Notes: generated from the letters alone by a model not told the origin. A stretch of DNA of 13,314 nt from Bacteroidota bacterium (GCA_025360565.1 JANYBY010000186.1:1-13314), one strand, 5' to 3'. Shown: positions 1-7,828, counted from the stretch's first letter. A program made the numbers and translations.

Positions 1-18
1 TCCCGATAGCTATCGGGA
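1..18. repeat. Perfect 18-bp palindrome downstream of the AsmA-like gene
   Basis: The first 18 bases, TCCCGATAGCTATCGGGA, are exactly self-complementary, with 9-base arms and no spacer. The element lies 20 bp beyond the stop codon of the leftward AsmA-like gene. It could act as the stem of a 3'-end hairpin or terminator, or be one copy of a dispersed short palindromic repeat. From memory, GATAGCTATC palindromes flanked by C/G runs recur between genes in many Bacteroidota genomes, but I could not check this. Any downstream T-tract would lie outside the window, so a terminator role cannot be judged. Confidence 0.6.
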
Positions 19-38
19 ACGCGGCAAATCGAATGAGG

Positions 39-2651
39 TTAAAAATCATCATCGTCATTATCCTTTTTCCTCTTGATCTCTAACGTTTTTTTTGGGGAAT
101 TATTGTTGGGTTTTTCCAGTTCAAATTTCTGATCGGCCTTATTGCCGTGTTTTTTTAATGTGGTGTCGTTTTTAAAGGCACCAAATTCTTCTTTTAAAAG
201 CTGCTTAAGTGTTTGTTTTTCCTGCTTAAGATCTTCTTTTATTTTTTGTTTTAATCCTTTTCTGTCGTATTTAATTTTTGGATCATCCATATTACCGGTC
301 ATTAAAATAAAAGCGCTGCGCCTGTTATCGGGGTCGTTTTCAACAGGGCCAAATTCATCATCGCTGTTCTTTCGTTTTTTGGAAAGCAGATCGCTGATCA
401 AAAGCCGTATATGATAATCAATATCATTATTAAAAGTATGTGTGCCGTTAAACTCAATGTTAAGCGCCGAATTTTTTAAGGTAGTTTGCGGAATATAGAT
501 TGTGCTCTTTTTTATTTCGAGGCTGGTGCTTAAAGATGAAAATTTAATTCGCTGTAGTTCTTTCAGATCCACAAATTTAGAGAGGCTCTCTAAGGGTTTA
601 AAATCGATCAGCTCTCCGCGCTCAATAATAAAATCAGCATTTGAAACAATGGAGTTTAAATTACAATTCAGTTTTTTACCCCATTGCCCTGCAAAATCAA
701 TACTCGCGGTAATTACGCCGTTAATATTTTTATCCAGCAAGGCGCTTTGCTGAAAATTATTTAATTGGTAAAACATTTTTTTAACATTAATGTTCTTTAA
801 TTGTGTTTGCAGTGTAATCTCTAATTGTTTACCCGAGGCATCGGCAAATGCGTCCACCACAGCTTCCCCTTCCATGGTTTCAAATTTCATATTGCTTACC
901 ATGGCCTTTTGGTTTTTCAATTCAAAATTCCCGTCAATATTAGAAGCCTCAAATTTGCCCCAGGTAAAATGTTTTATGTTGGCGTCTAAAACCAAATTAA
1001 TATTATCCGGAATATTAAGCCCTTCACCTGTTTGGGCTGTTTCAGATCTATTGGCTGACGAATAAATAAAATCTTCCATTACAAAATTGCTGCTGTTTAA
1101 AACACCTTTAATTATCAAAGGAGCATTGCTGTCTAAAATATAATTGAACATTCCCGGCATTTCTCCGGTCAGGTCAATATCCGATTTTCCCTTTATCATT
1201 TTAAAATTTTCAACGCGAATGTCTCTGTCAACCGCAATTATTTTGCAGGACTCAACGGCTATTTCATTCGGATCATTTTTAAATTGTGTTTTTAGTTTAT
1301 CCACTTCCAGATTCAAATTAATAGAAAGTTTATCTGAAAATTTTTTTTGTTTAATGTCGCTTAATAGTCCTTTCACGGCCCCTGTAAATTTTACATTTCC
1401 CTCCAGTTTCTCGAGGGTATCAATAGGCCAAAACGAATTTACATTTTGCAGGTTAAAAACACCATTTGCACTAACATTAATATACGGGTCGTTAAAATCG
1501 ATCATTGAAAAATTTCCTGAAAAATTATCCCCGTTCAAATTACCGCTAATGTTAGAGAGGTCCAGCCCCGATTTTTTATTATCCACCAGCAATTCCCCGG
1601 TTAGTTGCACATTTGTAAGTTTTGTATTTTTTGGTTTGTACTCAATGGTCGCGTTATTGATCCCGAATTTGGAATTGATAAGAATGGGCCTGCCTGCCTG
1701 ATAATTTAAATTTCCGTTTGCAAAAAACTCTCCGCTGCTTTTATAATCGTTAATTCGTGATTGGTATTTGCTAGGCAAGAGAGAAAGAATGGATTCAATG
1801 TCCAGATTTTTTCCTTTGTATTCTAATTTTACACTTTGTAAACTATCTTTATAATCCAGGTCACCATTTACCGAAAAGCTCATTTCATTCAACGCTAATT
1901 CCGATCTTTTAATTTGAAAATTAGTGCCGTTTACTTTAAATTCTAAATCCAGATTTAATTTTTTGTTTTTAATGTAATTTGCTTTATCAACCGAAAATGA
2001 ATTTACAAAAACAGTTCCTTTTGAAATTAATTCGTAAGTGTTCTCCGTAAAATTACCCTTGAAAGAAAGCGTGTTAACTACAAGATCAGCTTTTGTTTTA
2101 AGTTGTTTGTTCTTGTAAACAATGCTTAAATTTTTAATGGAGATGTCTTCGAGCTTAAATTGCAGACTGTCGCCGGTTTTTTCGGAAGGATCCTTTTTAG
2201 CTGCTTGCCAGATCAAATAATTCGGACCCCCATTCTTATCCGCTTTTAAAAAACATTGCGCATCACTTAAACTGATCTGTGTAATGTTGTATTTTTTATT
2301 GAACAGGTCTTTAATATTAAATCGCAGGCTCAGCAATTCCGCGTAAAGCAAAGTGTCTTTATTTTTTTTCGGCAGCGCTTCCAGCATAGTTATTTTTTTA
2401 AACTCAATGGCGCATTTCGGAAAACTGGAAATGAAAGTAAGGTCAATGTTCTTTGGATCGATCCGAACTTCGGCTTTTAAATTCTTGTTGATCTCTTTAA
2501 TAGCCATGGCTTTTACTTCATCTTCGTAAATAAAAACCATACTAATACAAATAACACTTAAAATAAAAAGTGTGGTAAACGACCCAAATAAAAAACGAAT
2601 TATTTTTTTAAATAACGATCTTTTTGGTTCTATAGGTACTTCATTTTCCAA
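39..2651 (-). CDS. AsmA-family inner-membrane-anchored envelope protein
   Basis: This 870-residue protein has a basic N-terminus (residues 10-19), one hydrophobic anchor at about 18-42, and then a long region of repetitive beta-rich segments with alternating hydrophobic residues. That is the plan of the AsmA/TamB-like repeating beta-groove proteins, thought to help move or organise lipids in the envelope. The region around residues 600-760 ('ALLDKNINGVITASIDFAG', then 'FKPLESLSKFVDL') resembles the AsmA C-terminal domain. The tail is very charged and ends in an Asp run before Phe. The only usable start is TTG at 2651: CTA and the stop TAG lie directly upstream in frame, and the nearby ATG is out of frame. 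The next in-frame Met falls inside the membrane anchor. The gene is monocistronic within the window and diverges from the redoxin operon. Family assignment is fairly sure; the cargo is unknown. Confidence 0.82.
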   Translation of the reverse strand: MENEVPIEPKRSLFKKIIRFLFGSFTTLFILSVICISMVFIYEDEVKAMAIKEINKNLKAEVRIDPKNIDLTFISSFPKCAIEFKKITMLEALPKKNKDTLLYAELLSLRFNIKDLFNKKYNITQISLSDAQCFLKADKNGGPNYLIWQAAKKDPSEKTGDSLQFKLEDISIKNLSIVYKNKQLKTKADLVVNTLSFKGNFTENTYELISKGTVFVNSFSVDKANYIKNKKLNLDLEFKVNGTNFQIKRSELALNEMSFSVNGDLDYKDSLQSVKLEYKGKNLDIESILSLLPSKYQSRINDYKSSGEFFANGNLNYQAGRPILINSKFGINNATIEYKPKNTKLTNVQLTGELLVDNKKSGLDLSNISGNLNGDNFSGNFSMIDFNDPYINVSANGVFNLQNVNSFWPIDTLEKLEGNVKFTGAVKGLLSDIKQKKFSDKLSINLNLEVDKLKTQFKNDPNEIAVESCKIIAVDRDIRVENFKMIKGKSDIDLTGEMPGMFNYILDSNAPLIIKGVLNSSNFVMEDFIYSSANRSETAQTGEGLNIPDNINLVLDANIKHFTWGKFEASNIDGNFELKNQKAMVSNMKFETMEGEAVVDAFADASGKQLEITLQTQLKNINVKKMFYQLNNFQQSALLDKNINGVITASIDFAGQWGKKLNCNLNSIVSNADFIIERGELIDFKPLESLSKFVDLKELQRIKFSSLSTSLEIKKSTIYIPQTTLKNSALNIEFNGTHTFNNDIDYHIRLLISDLLSKKRKNSDDEFGPVENDPDNRRSAFILMTGNMDDPKIKYDRKGLKQKIKEDLKQEKQTLKQLLKEEFGAFKNDTTLKKHGNKADQKFELEKPNNNSPKKTLEIKRKKDNDDDDF

Positions 2652-2738
2652 TAGCTAAAGTTGCTGAAAAGAAGAACGCGGATACACCTTAAAAGATACG
2701 GGATTTAAACAAGCATGTTTTAATAAGAAGCCCTGTTT

Positions 2739-2790
2739 AAAAGCTTTTTGAGCCTTAAAATGGCGATTTTAGTTAAAAAAAAGCTTTTTG
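2739..2790. repeat. Pair of 12-bp direct repeats around an AT-rich hairpin
   Basis: AAAAGCTTTTTG occurs at 2739-2750 and again at 2779-2790, 40 bp apart start to start. Each copy contains the self-complementary core AAAAGCTTTT. Between them, 2756-2771 can fold into a 6-bp stem with a GGCG loop. Four helical turns between copies would put both on one DNA face, as for a dimeric regulator, but homopolymer-rich repeats can arise by chance in such AT-rich DNA. Confidence 0.4.
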
Positions 2791-2814
2791 CACTTTAATA
2801 TTGTTCGTTTCGTT

Positions 2815-2822
2815 TCGGTTTG
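2815..2822 (+). promoter_or_regulatory. Possible Bacteroidota -7 box for the redoxin operon
   Basis: TCGGTTTG matches the Bacteroidota -7 consensus TAnnTTTG at all fixed positions but one (C for A). It would start transcription about 40 bp before the redoxin ATG. I found no well-placed TTG/TTTG -33 element: the nearest TTTTTG, at 2785-2790, is slightly too far upstream. Tentative. Confidence 0.25.
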
Positions 2823-2867
2823 TGCGAAAAAATTATTAATTTCATATGCTTAAATAAATTAATTATA

Positions 2868-3485
2868 ATGAAAAGAAAAGCTTTAATATTTTTAACTTTA
2901 TTAGTAACGTTTTGTGTTACTATTTCCTTTATCAATCCTCCTGCTGTAACCGAGTTAGCCTTAGGCGCGGCCATTCCCGAAACGGGATATAAAATGAAAA
3001 ATGTTTCGGGCAAAGATGTTTCGCTTGGCGAAATTAAAACCGATAAAGGTTTGTTGGTAATTTTCAGCTGCAACACGTGCCCTTATGTTAAGTTAAGTGA
3101 AACCCGCATTAAAGAGTATTCTGATTTTTGTATGGCTAATGGCATTGGCTGCATTTTGGTTAACAGCAACGAAGCTCAGCGTACTGAAGACGACAGTTTT
3201 GATAAAATGACGGCGTATTATTCGGCACAAAAATTAAAATGCGCTTATACGGTTGACGCGAAAAGTAATTTAGCCAACGCGTTTGGCGCTACGCGTACAC
3301 CGCAATGTTTTTTATTTAATGCAAAAGGTCTGGTTTATAAAGGCGCTATTGATGATAATGTAAAAGATCCGGCTGCCGTAAAAGCTTCGTATTTAAAAGA
3401 TGCTTTGAACGCCGTGATAAAAGGTACTGCGCCCGCTACTCAGGAAACCAAATCAATTGGGTGTACAATTAAACGTGTAGAGTAA
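2868..3485 (+). CDS. Exported thioredoxin/redoxin-fold protein with CNTC active site
   Basis: This is a 205-residue protein with an N-terminal signal peptide or anchor (MKRK followed by hydrophobic residues to about 21) and a thioredoxin-like fold. The redox motif C68-N-T-C71 is followed by PYVK, and a cis-proline motif T-P lies at 144-145. Such AhpC/TSA-like redoxins act in thiol-disulfide exchange outside the cytoplasm; the substrate is unknown. Further Cys residues lie at 88, 95, 125 and 147, and the C-terminal stretch ending in GCTIKR carries C199. A Gly-Cys-x-Ile-Lys ending is, from memory, shared with related redoxins. The ATG at 2868 was chosen over a TTG at 2820 because it begins directly at the basic, hydrophobic signal sequence and leaves room for a promoter. 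It is the first gene of the rightward run. Confidence 0.82.
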   Translation: MKRKALIFLTLLVTFCVTISFINPPAVTELALGAAIPETGYKMKNVSGKDVSLGEIKTDKGLLVIFSCNTCPYVKLSETRIKEYSDFCMANGIGCILVNSNEAQRTEDDSFDKMTAYYSAQKLKCAYTVDAKSNLANAFGATRTPQCFLFNAKGLVYKGAIDDNVKDPAAVKASYLKDALNAVIKGTAPATQETKSIGCTIKRVE

Positions 3486-3514
3486 TTTATTTTCGCGAGA
3501 TTTTTTTTGGATGC

Positions 3515-3691
3515 ATGTTTAACAAACAACTTGACGCTGAAGATTTTTACTATAGCCCCGAGGGTTATATTGTATTTACCGAAAAATACCATTTAAAACG
3601 AGGCTATTGCTGTAAGAGCGGATGCAAACATTGTCCATATGGCTATAACGTTAAAACAGGGTTGTTCAATAAAAAAGATGAGAAAAAGTGA
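3515..3691 (+). CDS. DUF5522 family Cys-rich mini-protein
   Basis: This 58-residue protein contains the motif FYYSPEGYIVFTEKYHLKRG followed at once by Y-C32-C33-K-S-G-C37-K-H-C40-P-Y-G. That pattern is the hallmark of the small DUF5522 family: a 'Y..dGy.VfT..yHl.RG' stretch and then a CC-x3-C-x2-C cluster. The four cysteines plus His39 suggest metal or Fe-S binding, but no function is established as far as I know. ATG at 3515 is used because the ATG at 3511 is followed by a stop after three codons. The gene begins 29 bp after the redoxin stop, and its last 14 bp overlap the start of the next gene, so co-transcription is very likely. It is short enough to be skipped by gene callers with a length cutoff. 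Confidence 0.8.
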   Translation: MFNKQLDAEDFYYSPEGYIVFTEKYHLKRGYCCKSGCKHCPYGYNVKTGLFNKKDEKK

Positions 3692-5180
3692 TCTTATTTA
3701 TTTTATTTTGTTTTTGTTGTTTGGCGCAAACGCTCAGGTAAACTTTTCATGGTATCCGGTTCGACCCGGCATTCAATACAATTATAAGATGGATTCTGTT
3801 CCGGTGCCCATCTCAAATGTGATAAAGATCGACAGCAGTTCTCTTAACCTGCCCAATATTTACTATTTAAATAAAATTGTTACAACATGCGATACCTGCA
3901 AGAATTCACAATTAGCAAATGATTTTTACGATTCAACCTACGTATTAAATTCGCAACCCCAATTTTTAAAACATAATTTTATTAAAACAGGAAACAACGG
4001 TTTTTATTTTAAAGGTGCGAAACCAATTGTTATTTTCCCCTTTTCGGCAATAGGGTTTAATTGGATCTATGATACAATTCAAAGTGTTACGGCTTCGGTT
4101 TTTTCAAGAGGGTTACAAGCTGTTTTAGGAACACAGGATTCTGTTTGCGCGATAAAACTTTCTACAAATGATACCATCCTTATTTCTAAAAATTTTGGCA
4201 TCATTCAATTTCCGTTTAAAACAACTTCCTCGCACAAATATAAATTGGTAGGAGTTGAAGGTATAATAAATGCAGGGGTTAAATTAAAACGGTTTCATGA
4301 TTTTTTTAATTTTAATGCAGGCGATGCGCTACAATTCTCATTTGAGGATACCGATTTTAATATTTTACCGCCCGAATTTATTAAGGGCCATGAACGCTGG
4401 AATTTTTTATCGGTCAGTGTTTATCCCGATTCGGTTTGCTGCAGTATTAAAAAAACCTATTACGATTCTCTTAAGATCGGGATCGGAAATCCTGCTATCA
4501 CTGCTTATATTAATAATGTGAACATTACGTTTACCGACAGCTTAAAACACATGAGCGATCTTTTTCCTTTGCAGGAAATAATGGTGAATCCGTATTTTAT
4601 CTATAACAACGGAATAAGGGCCATACACAAAATTAAAATGGATATTGATAACAATTTTAGAATTACGAAAAGTTTTGGAGAAAATTGTCCCAATACCAAT
4701 TTAACGAATGGCAATACCGGGGCTGCTGTAAAAACAAATTTTACAAATGTGTATTTAAATAAAAATACAGCGAGGGTTGTTGGCCGCAAATTAACCGAAG
4801 GATTAGGATTTACCTCTGAGTTATACAGGGATTATGACCGCGTTTACGAAAAATGTTTAATAGGGTACATAAAAGGAACAGATACCAGCGGCACACTTTA
4901 TAACGGGCTCCCGGTTTTGATAAAGGAAAATAAATTGCCGGAAAAGTATTTTATTTACCCAGTCCCTGCGAACAATACTATAAGTATAACAGGAGATCTT
5001 GATGCCGAAACGCAATTGAAAATTGTGAACACTTTTGGAGTGGAGATTTTTAAAGAAACAATAACAAATGAAAAGATGTTTTTTGATATTAACGCAGCTC
5101 AGTTTGCAAACGGAATGTATTTTATTGTAATTTGCAACCGTAATTTAACCTCAGTTAAAAAAATTATTATACAGCACTAA
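3678..5180 (+). CDS. Secreted protein with T9SS type A C-terminal sorting domain
   Basis: This 500-residue protein begins MRKSDLIYFILFLLFGANAQ, a clean signal peptide with likely cleavage before Q20. The last 75 or so residues, from YFIYPVPANNTISI through 'GVEIFKETI' and 'NGMYFIVI' to the end, form a type IX secretion sorting domain, so the protein should cross the outer membrane and be anchored or released at the surface. The central 400 residues (beta-rich, with CDTC at 71-74 and a CC pair near 270) match no family I recognise. An in-frame ATG at 3639 would give 13 more residues but lies deep inside the DUF5522 gene and would bury the signal peptide, so 3678 is preferred. It overlaps DUF5522 by 14 bp and ends 3 bp before the next gene. 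Confidence 0.85.
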   Translation: MRKSDLIYFILFLLFGANAQVNFSWYPVRPGIQYNYKMDSVPVPISNVIKIDSSSLNLPNIYYLNKIVTTCDTCKNSQLANDFYDSTYVLNSQPQFLKHNFIKTGNNGFYFKGAKPIVIFPFSAIGFNWIYDTIQSVTASVFSRGLQAVLGTQDSVCAIKLSTNDTILISKNFGIIQFPFKTTSSHKYKLVGVEGIINAGVKLKRFHDFFNFNAGDALQFSFEDTDFNILPPEFIKGHERWNFLSVSVYPDSVCCSIKKTYYDSLKIGIGNPAITAYINNVNITFTDSLKHMSDLFPLQEIMVNPYFIYNNGIRAIHKIKMDIDNNFRITKSFGENCPNTNLTNGNTGAAVKTNFTNVYLNKNTARVVGRKLTEGLGFTSELYRDYDRVYEKCLIGYIKGTDTSGTLYNGLPVLIKENKLPEKYFIYPVPANNTISITGDLDAETQLKIVNTFGVEIFKETITNEKMFFDINAAQFANGMYFIVICNRNLTSVKKIIIQH

Positions 5181-5183
5181 TAT

Positions 5184-5786
5184 ATGTTTGGACTATTTGG
5201 AAAAAAGAAAAAGCAGGTTAAAACTATTAGCCGCATTGGACTAACAAGACAAGACGGTTTTCTTCATTTGTTAAAAGAGATCTCTCCGGCAAAAAAACCT
5301 ATTTTCGTTTTTTATTATTTTGAAGAGTCGAAGGATTTTTTGAAAGGACTTTTAACGACAGAATATTTTTCATTTAAGGATACTAGTAGCGAACCTTCTC
5401 AAAGTGATTCGGATGTTTATTTTATAAATGCACGCACGTTTAATCCGCTCTCGTTCAAATTCAATAATGTAAAAACAGTTTATTGTCTTGATCACTATCC
5501 GCTGTATTCTGTTTTTACAAATTTAGCGAGCGGCCTTTCGCAAATGGAATCGCTTCCTGAACTTATTATTTATGGCGGAATAGATGAGCCTATTTTAAAT
5601 TTATTCGGCGGAGAAAAGATCGGGCAATTGATGAAAACACTTGGGATCCGGGATTCTGAAATGGTTGAGCACGAAATAATAAGTACTTCAATAGGAAACG
5701 CCCAGAAAAAAATAGAAAAAAAGGTGTTGGCCGAGTCTAAGGCAAACAGCGCGGTTGAATGGTTTAAATTAAATTACAGCAATTAG
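5184..5786 (+). CDS. SecA motor-domain-2-like protein lacking ATPase motifs
   Basis: This 200-residue protein has no signal peptide or membrane segment and starts with a basic MFGLFGKKKK stretch. Its second half resembles SecA: residues 134-154 (DEPILNLFGGEKIGQLMKTLG) fit SecA's 'DDLmriFGgdRi..lMdrLG', and 161-178 (VEHEIISTSIGNAQKKIE) fits 'IEHKMVsraIenAQKKVE' at the start of the helical scaffold. From 102 to 142 it aligns without gaps to SecA 'TERHESRR...QLRGRSGRQGD...SLEDDL', but the motif VI arginines are gone (113-122 reads NLASGLSQMES-like). A GRGTD motif V is also absent, around 80-92. Residues 39-57 could be the first strand and helix of the RecA-like fold. It is therefore probably a catalytically dead SecA-domain paralogue, perhaps a regulator or chaperone; this is inferred from remembered SecA consensus. 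It sits 3 bp after the T9SS gene and 5 bp before the urocanase gene. Confidence 0.6.
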   Translation: MFGLFGKKKKQVKTISRIGLTRQDGFLHLLKEISPAKKPIFVFYYFEESKDFLKGLLTTEYFSFKDTSSEPSQSDSDVYFINARTFNPLSFKFNNVKTVYCLDHYPLYSVFTNLASGLSQMESLPELIIYGGIDEPILNLFGGEKIGQLMKTLGIRDSEMVEHEIISTSIGNAQKKIEKKVLAESKANSAVEWFKLNYSN

Positions 5787-5791
5787 GTTAT

Positions 5792-7828
5792 ATGAACGGC
5801 GAACAATTTAAAAACCATATTCTGCAAGGTATTCCCGGCGTTCTTCCGCCTTCGGCTGTTTACGACACAACAATTAACCATGCGCCAAAAAGAAAAGATA
5901 TTTTAAATGCCGAAGAAAAAAAACTGGCTTTACGCAATGCCCTTCGCTATTTTGATAAAAAACATCATTTAGTTTTAGTAAAAGAATTTGCCGAAGAATT
6001 AAAAACATACGGCAGAATTTACATGTACCGTTTTAGGCCCGATTATAAAATTTACGCGCGTCCCATTTTAGATTTTCCGCATAACAGTTTGCAAGCTGCC
6101 GCTATTATGCACATGCTGAGCAATAACCTAGATCACGCGGTGGCACAACACCCGCACGAATTAATTACCTATGGCGGAAATGGCGCGGTTTTTCAAAATT
6201 GGGCTCAATATTTGTTAACCATGCAATATTTGGCAACTATGACCAACGAACAAACACTGGCTTTATATAGCGGACATCCCATGGGTTTATTTCCTTCGCA
6301 TAAAGATGCGCCTCGTGTTGTTGTAACAAACGGAATGATGATACCCAATTATAGCAAGCCGGATGATTGGGAAAAATATAATGCATTGGGCGTAACGCAA
6401 TACGGACAAATGACCGCAGGAAGTTTTATGTACATTGGTCCGCAAGGCATTGTGCATGGCACCACCATAACCGTTATGAATGCGGCGCGAAAAAAATTTA
6501 AAACAGAAGCCGATCGTGCCGGAAAATTATTTGTTACCGCCGGATTGGGTGGTATGAGCGGCGCACAGCCCAAGGCCGCAAAAATTGCGGGCATGATTTC
6601 TATTACAGCAGAAATAAATTCGAAGGCGGTTAAAACGCGACATTCGCAAGGATGGGTGGACGAAGTTTTCAGTGATCTGAATAAATTAATTGATAGAACA
6701 AAAATTGCGCAACAAAATAAAAAAGCCATAAGTCTTGCTTACGAAGGCAATGTAGTTGATCTGTGGGAGCGTTTGGCAAAGGAAAATTTTAAAGTGGACA
6801 TTGGCACGGATCAAACCTCTTTGCACAATCCCTGGGCAGGAGGATATTATCCTGCGGGATTTACGCTGGAAGAAAGTAATATAATGATGGCAGAACAGCC
6901 TGAAAAATTCAAAAAGGAAGTTCAAAAAACATTGGTACGTCATATTAACGCGGTAAATACTTTGCATAAAAACGGAATGTATTTTTTTGATTACGGCAAC
7001 GCGTTTTTATTAGAGGTATCAAGAGCCGGCGGCGATGTTTTTGAAAGCGCTCTCCCCCATGAGGGAGGACAGGAAGGCGCCGAGTTCAAATACAAAAGTT
7101 ATGTGCAGGATATTTTGGGTCCTATGTGTTTTGATTATGGTTTTGGTCCCTTTCGCTGGGTGTGCACATCGGCAAAGCCCGAAGACCTTGCTGTTACGGA
7201 TAAACTGGCGCAGCAGGTTTTGGAAGAAATTTACAAAACAGCGCCCGATGAAATTAAACAGCAATTGAACGATAACATTGTTTGGATAAAAGATGCGCAA
7301 AAAAATGATCTGGTGGTTGGTTCGCAGGCGCGTATTTTGTATGCCGATAGTGAGGGGCGTTTGAAAATAGCCGAAGCAATTAATAAAGCAATTAAAGAAG
7401 GAAAAATTTCTGCACCGGTTGTTTTAGGAAGGGATCATCACGATGTTAGTGGTACAGATTCGCCTTACAGGGAAACATCAAATATTTATGACGGCAGTAA
7501 ATTTACTGCGGACATGGCGGTGCAAAATTTTGTTGGCGACGGATTTCGGGGCGCCACATGGATAAGTTTACACAATGGCGGAGGAGTAGGGTGGGGCGAA
7601 GTAATTAACGGGGGTTTTGGCCTTGTGTTAGACGGTAGTCAGGATGCAGACCGTAGGCTAAAACAAATGTTGTTTTGGGATGTGAACAACGGCATTGCCC
7701 GCCGAAGTTGGGCGCGAAATAAAGAGGCGCAATTTGCAATAAAACGTGAAATGGAACGCACACCCAATTTAAAAATAACCTGGGCTAATCAAGTGGATGA
7801 TTCAATCTTAAATAATTTGTTTTCGTGA
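5792..7828 (+). CDS. hutU: Urocanate hydratase, long form
   Basis: This cytosolic 678-residue enzyme converts urocanate to 4-imidazolone-5-propionate in histidine breakdown, using a tightly bound NAD+. Recognisable conserved segments are YGGNGAVFQNWAQY (127-140), LYSGHPMGLFPS (158-169), the glycine-rich G251-LGGMSGAQP, FGPFRWVCTS (451-460), VVGSQARILY (508-517), RDHHDVSGTDSPYRETSN (547-564) and LHNGGGVGWGEVINGGFG (593-610). Length and wording match the longer urocanase form also found in animals (about 676 residues), not the roughly 550-residue Pseudomonas/Bacillus form with FQGLPARICW. The ATG lies 5 bp after the SecA-like gene and the stop overlaps the next start. No hutH, hutI or hutG is in the window, so the rest of the pathway must be elsewhere. 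Confidence 0.96.
   Translation: MNGEQFKNHILQGIPGVLPPSAVYDTTINHAPKRKDILNAEEKKLALRNALRYFDKKHHLVLVKEFAEELKTYGRIYMYRFRPDYKIYARPILDFPHNSLQAAAIMHMLSNNLDHAVAQHPHELITYGGNGAVFQNWAQYLLTMQYLATMTNEQTLALYSGHPMGLFPSHKDAPRVVVTNGMMIPNYSKPDDWEKYNALGVTQYGQMTAGSFMYIGPQGIVHGTTITVMNAARKKFKTEADRAGKLFVTAGLGGMSGAQPKAAKIAGMISITAEINSKAVKTRHSQGWVDEVFSDLNKLIDRTKIAQQNKKAISLAYEGNVVDLWERLAKENFKVDIGTDQTSLHNPWAGGYYPAGFTLEESNIMMAEQPEKFKKEVQKTLVRHINAVNTLHKNGMYFFDYGNAFLLEVSRAGGDVFESALPHEGGQEGAEFKYKSYVQDILGPMCFDYGFGPFRWVCTSAKPEDLAVTDKLAQQVLEEIYKTAPDEIKQQLNDNIVWIKDAQKNDLVVGSQARILYADSEGRLKIAEAINKAIKEGKISAPVVLGRDHHDVSGTDSPYRETSNIYDGSKFTADMAVQNFVGDGFRGATWISLHNGGGVGWGEVINGGFGLVLDGSQDADRRLKQMLFWDVNNGIARRSWARNKEAQFAIKREMERTPNLKITWANQVDDSILNNLFS

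Larger units (their letters stand above)
2652..2867. other. Divergent intergenic region between AsmA-like and redoxin genes
   Basis: This 216-bp non-coding stretch must hold the promoters for both flanking genes. Its structured part is 2739-2790: two copies of AAAAGCTTTTTG (2739-2750 and 2779-2790) flank a short hairpin, TAAAAT-GGCG-ATTTTA (2756-2771). Further right is a three-fold 5-bp pattern (TTCGT, TTCGT, TTCGG) ending in TCGGTTTG. No convincing open reading frame or RNA gene was seen. Confidence 0.5.

Noticed and set aside
1144..1701. 185-residue open frame on the plus strand inside the AsmA-like gene
   Set aside because: It is antisense to a well-supported coding frame, has Ser/Phe/Leu-rich composition typical of shadow frames, and shows no recognisable domain.
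2820..2867. TTG-initiated extension of the redoxin by 16 residues
   Set aside because: It overlaps the likely promoter box and moves the basic-hydrophobic signal sequence away from the N-terminus; ATG at 2868 is a better start.
3639..3677. Upstream ATG extending the T9SS protein by 13 residues
   Set aside because: It lies well inside the DUF5522 gene and would place 13 residues before an otherwise well-formed signal peptide starting at 3678.
6349..7300. Several antisense open frames within the urocanase gene
   Set aside because: The sense frame is a highly conserved enzyme; the antisense frames have Cys/Phe-rich shadow composition and no motif.
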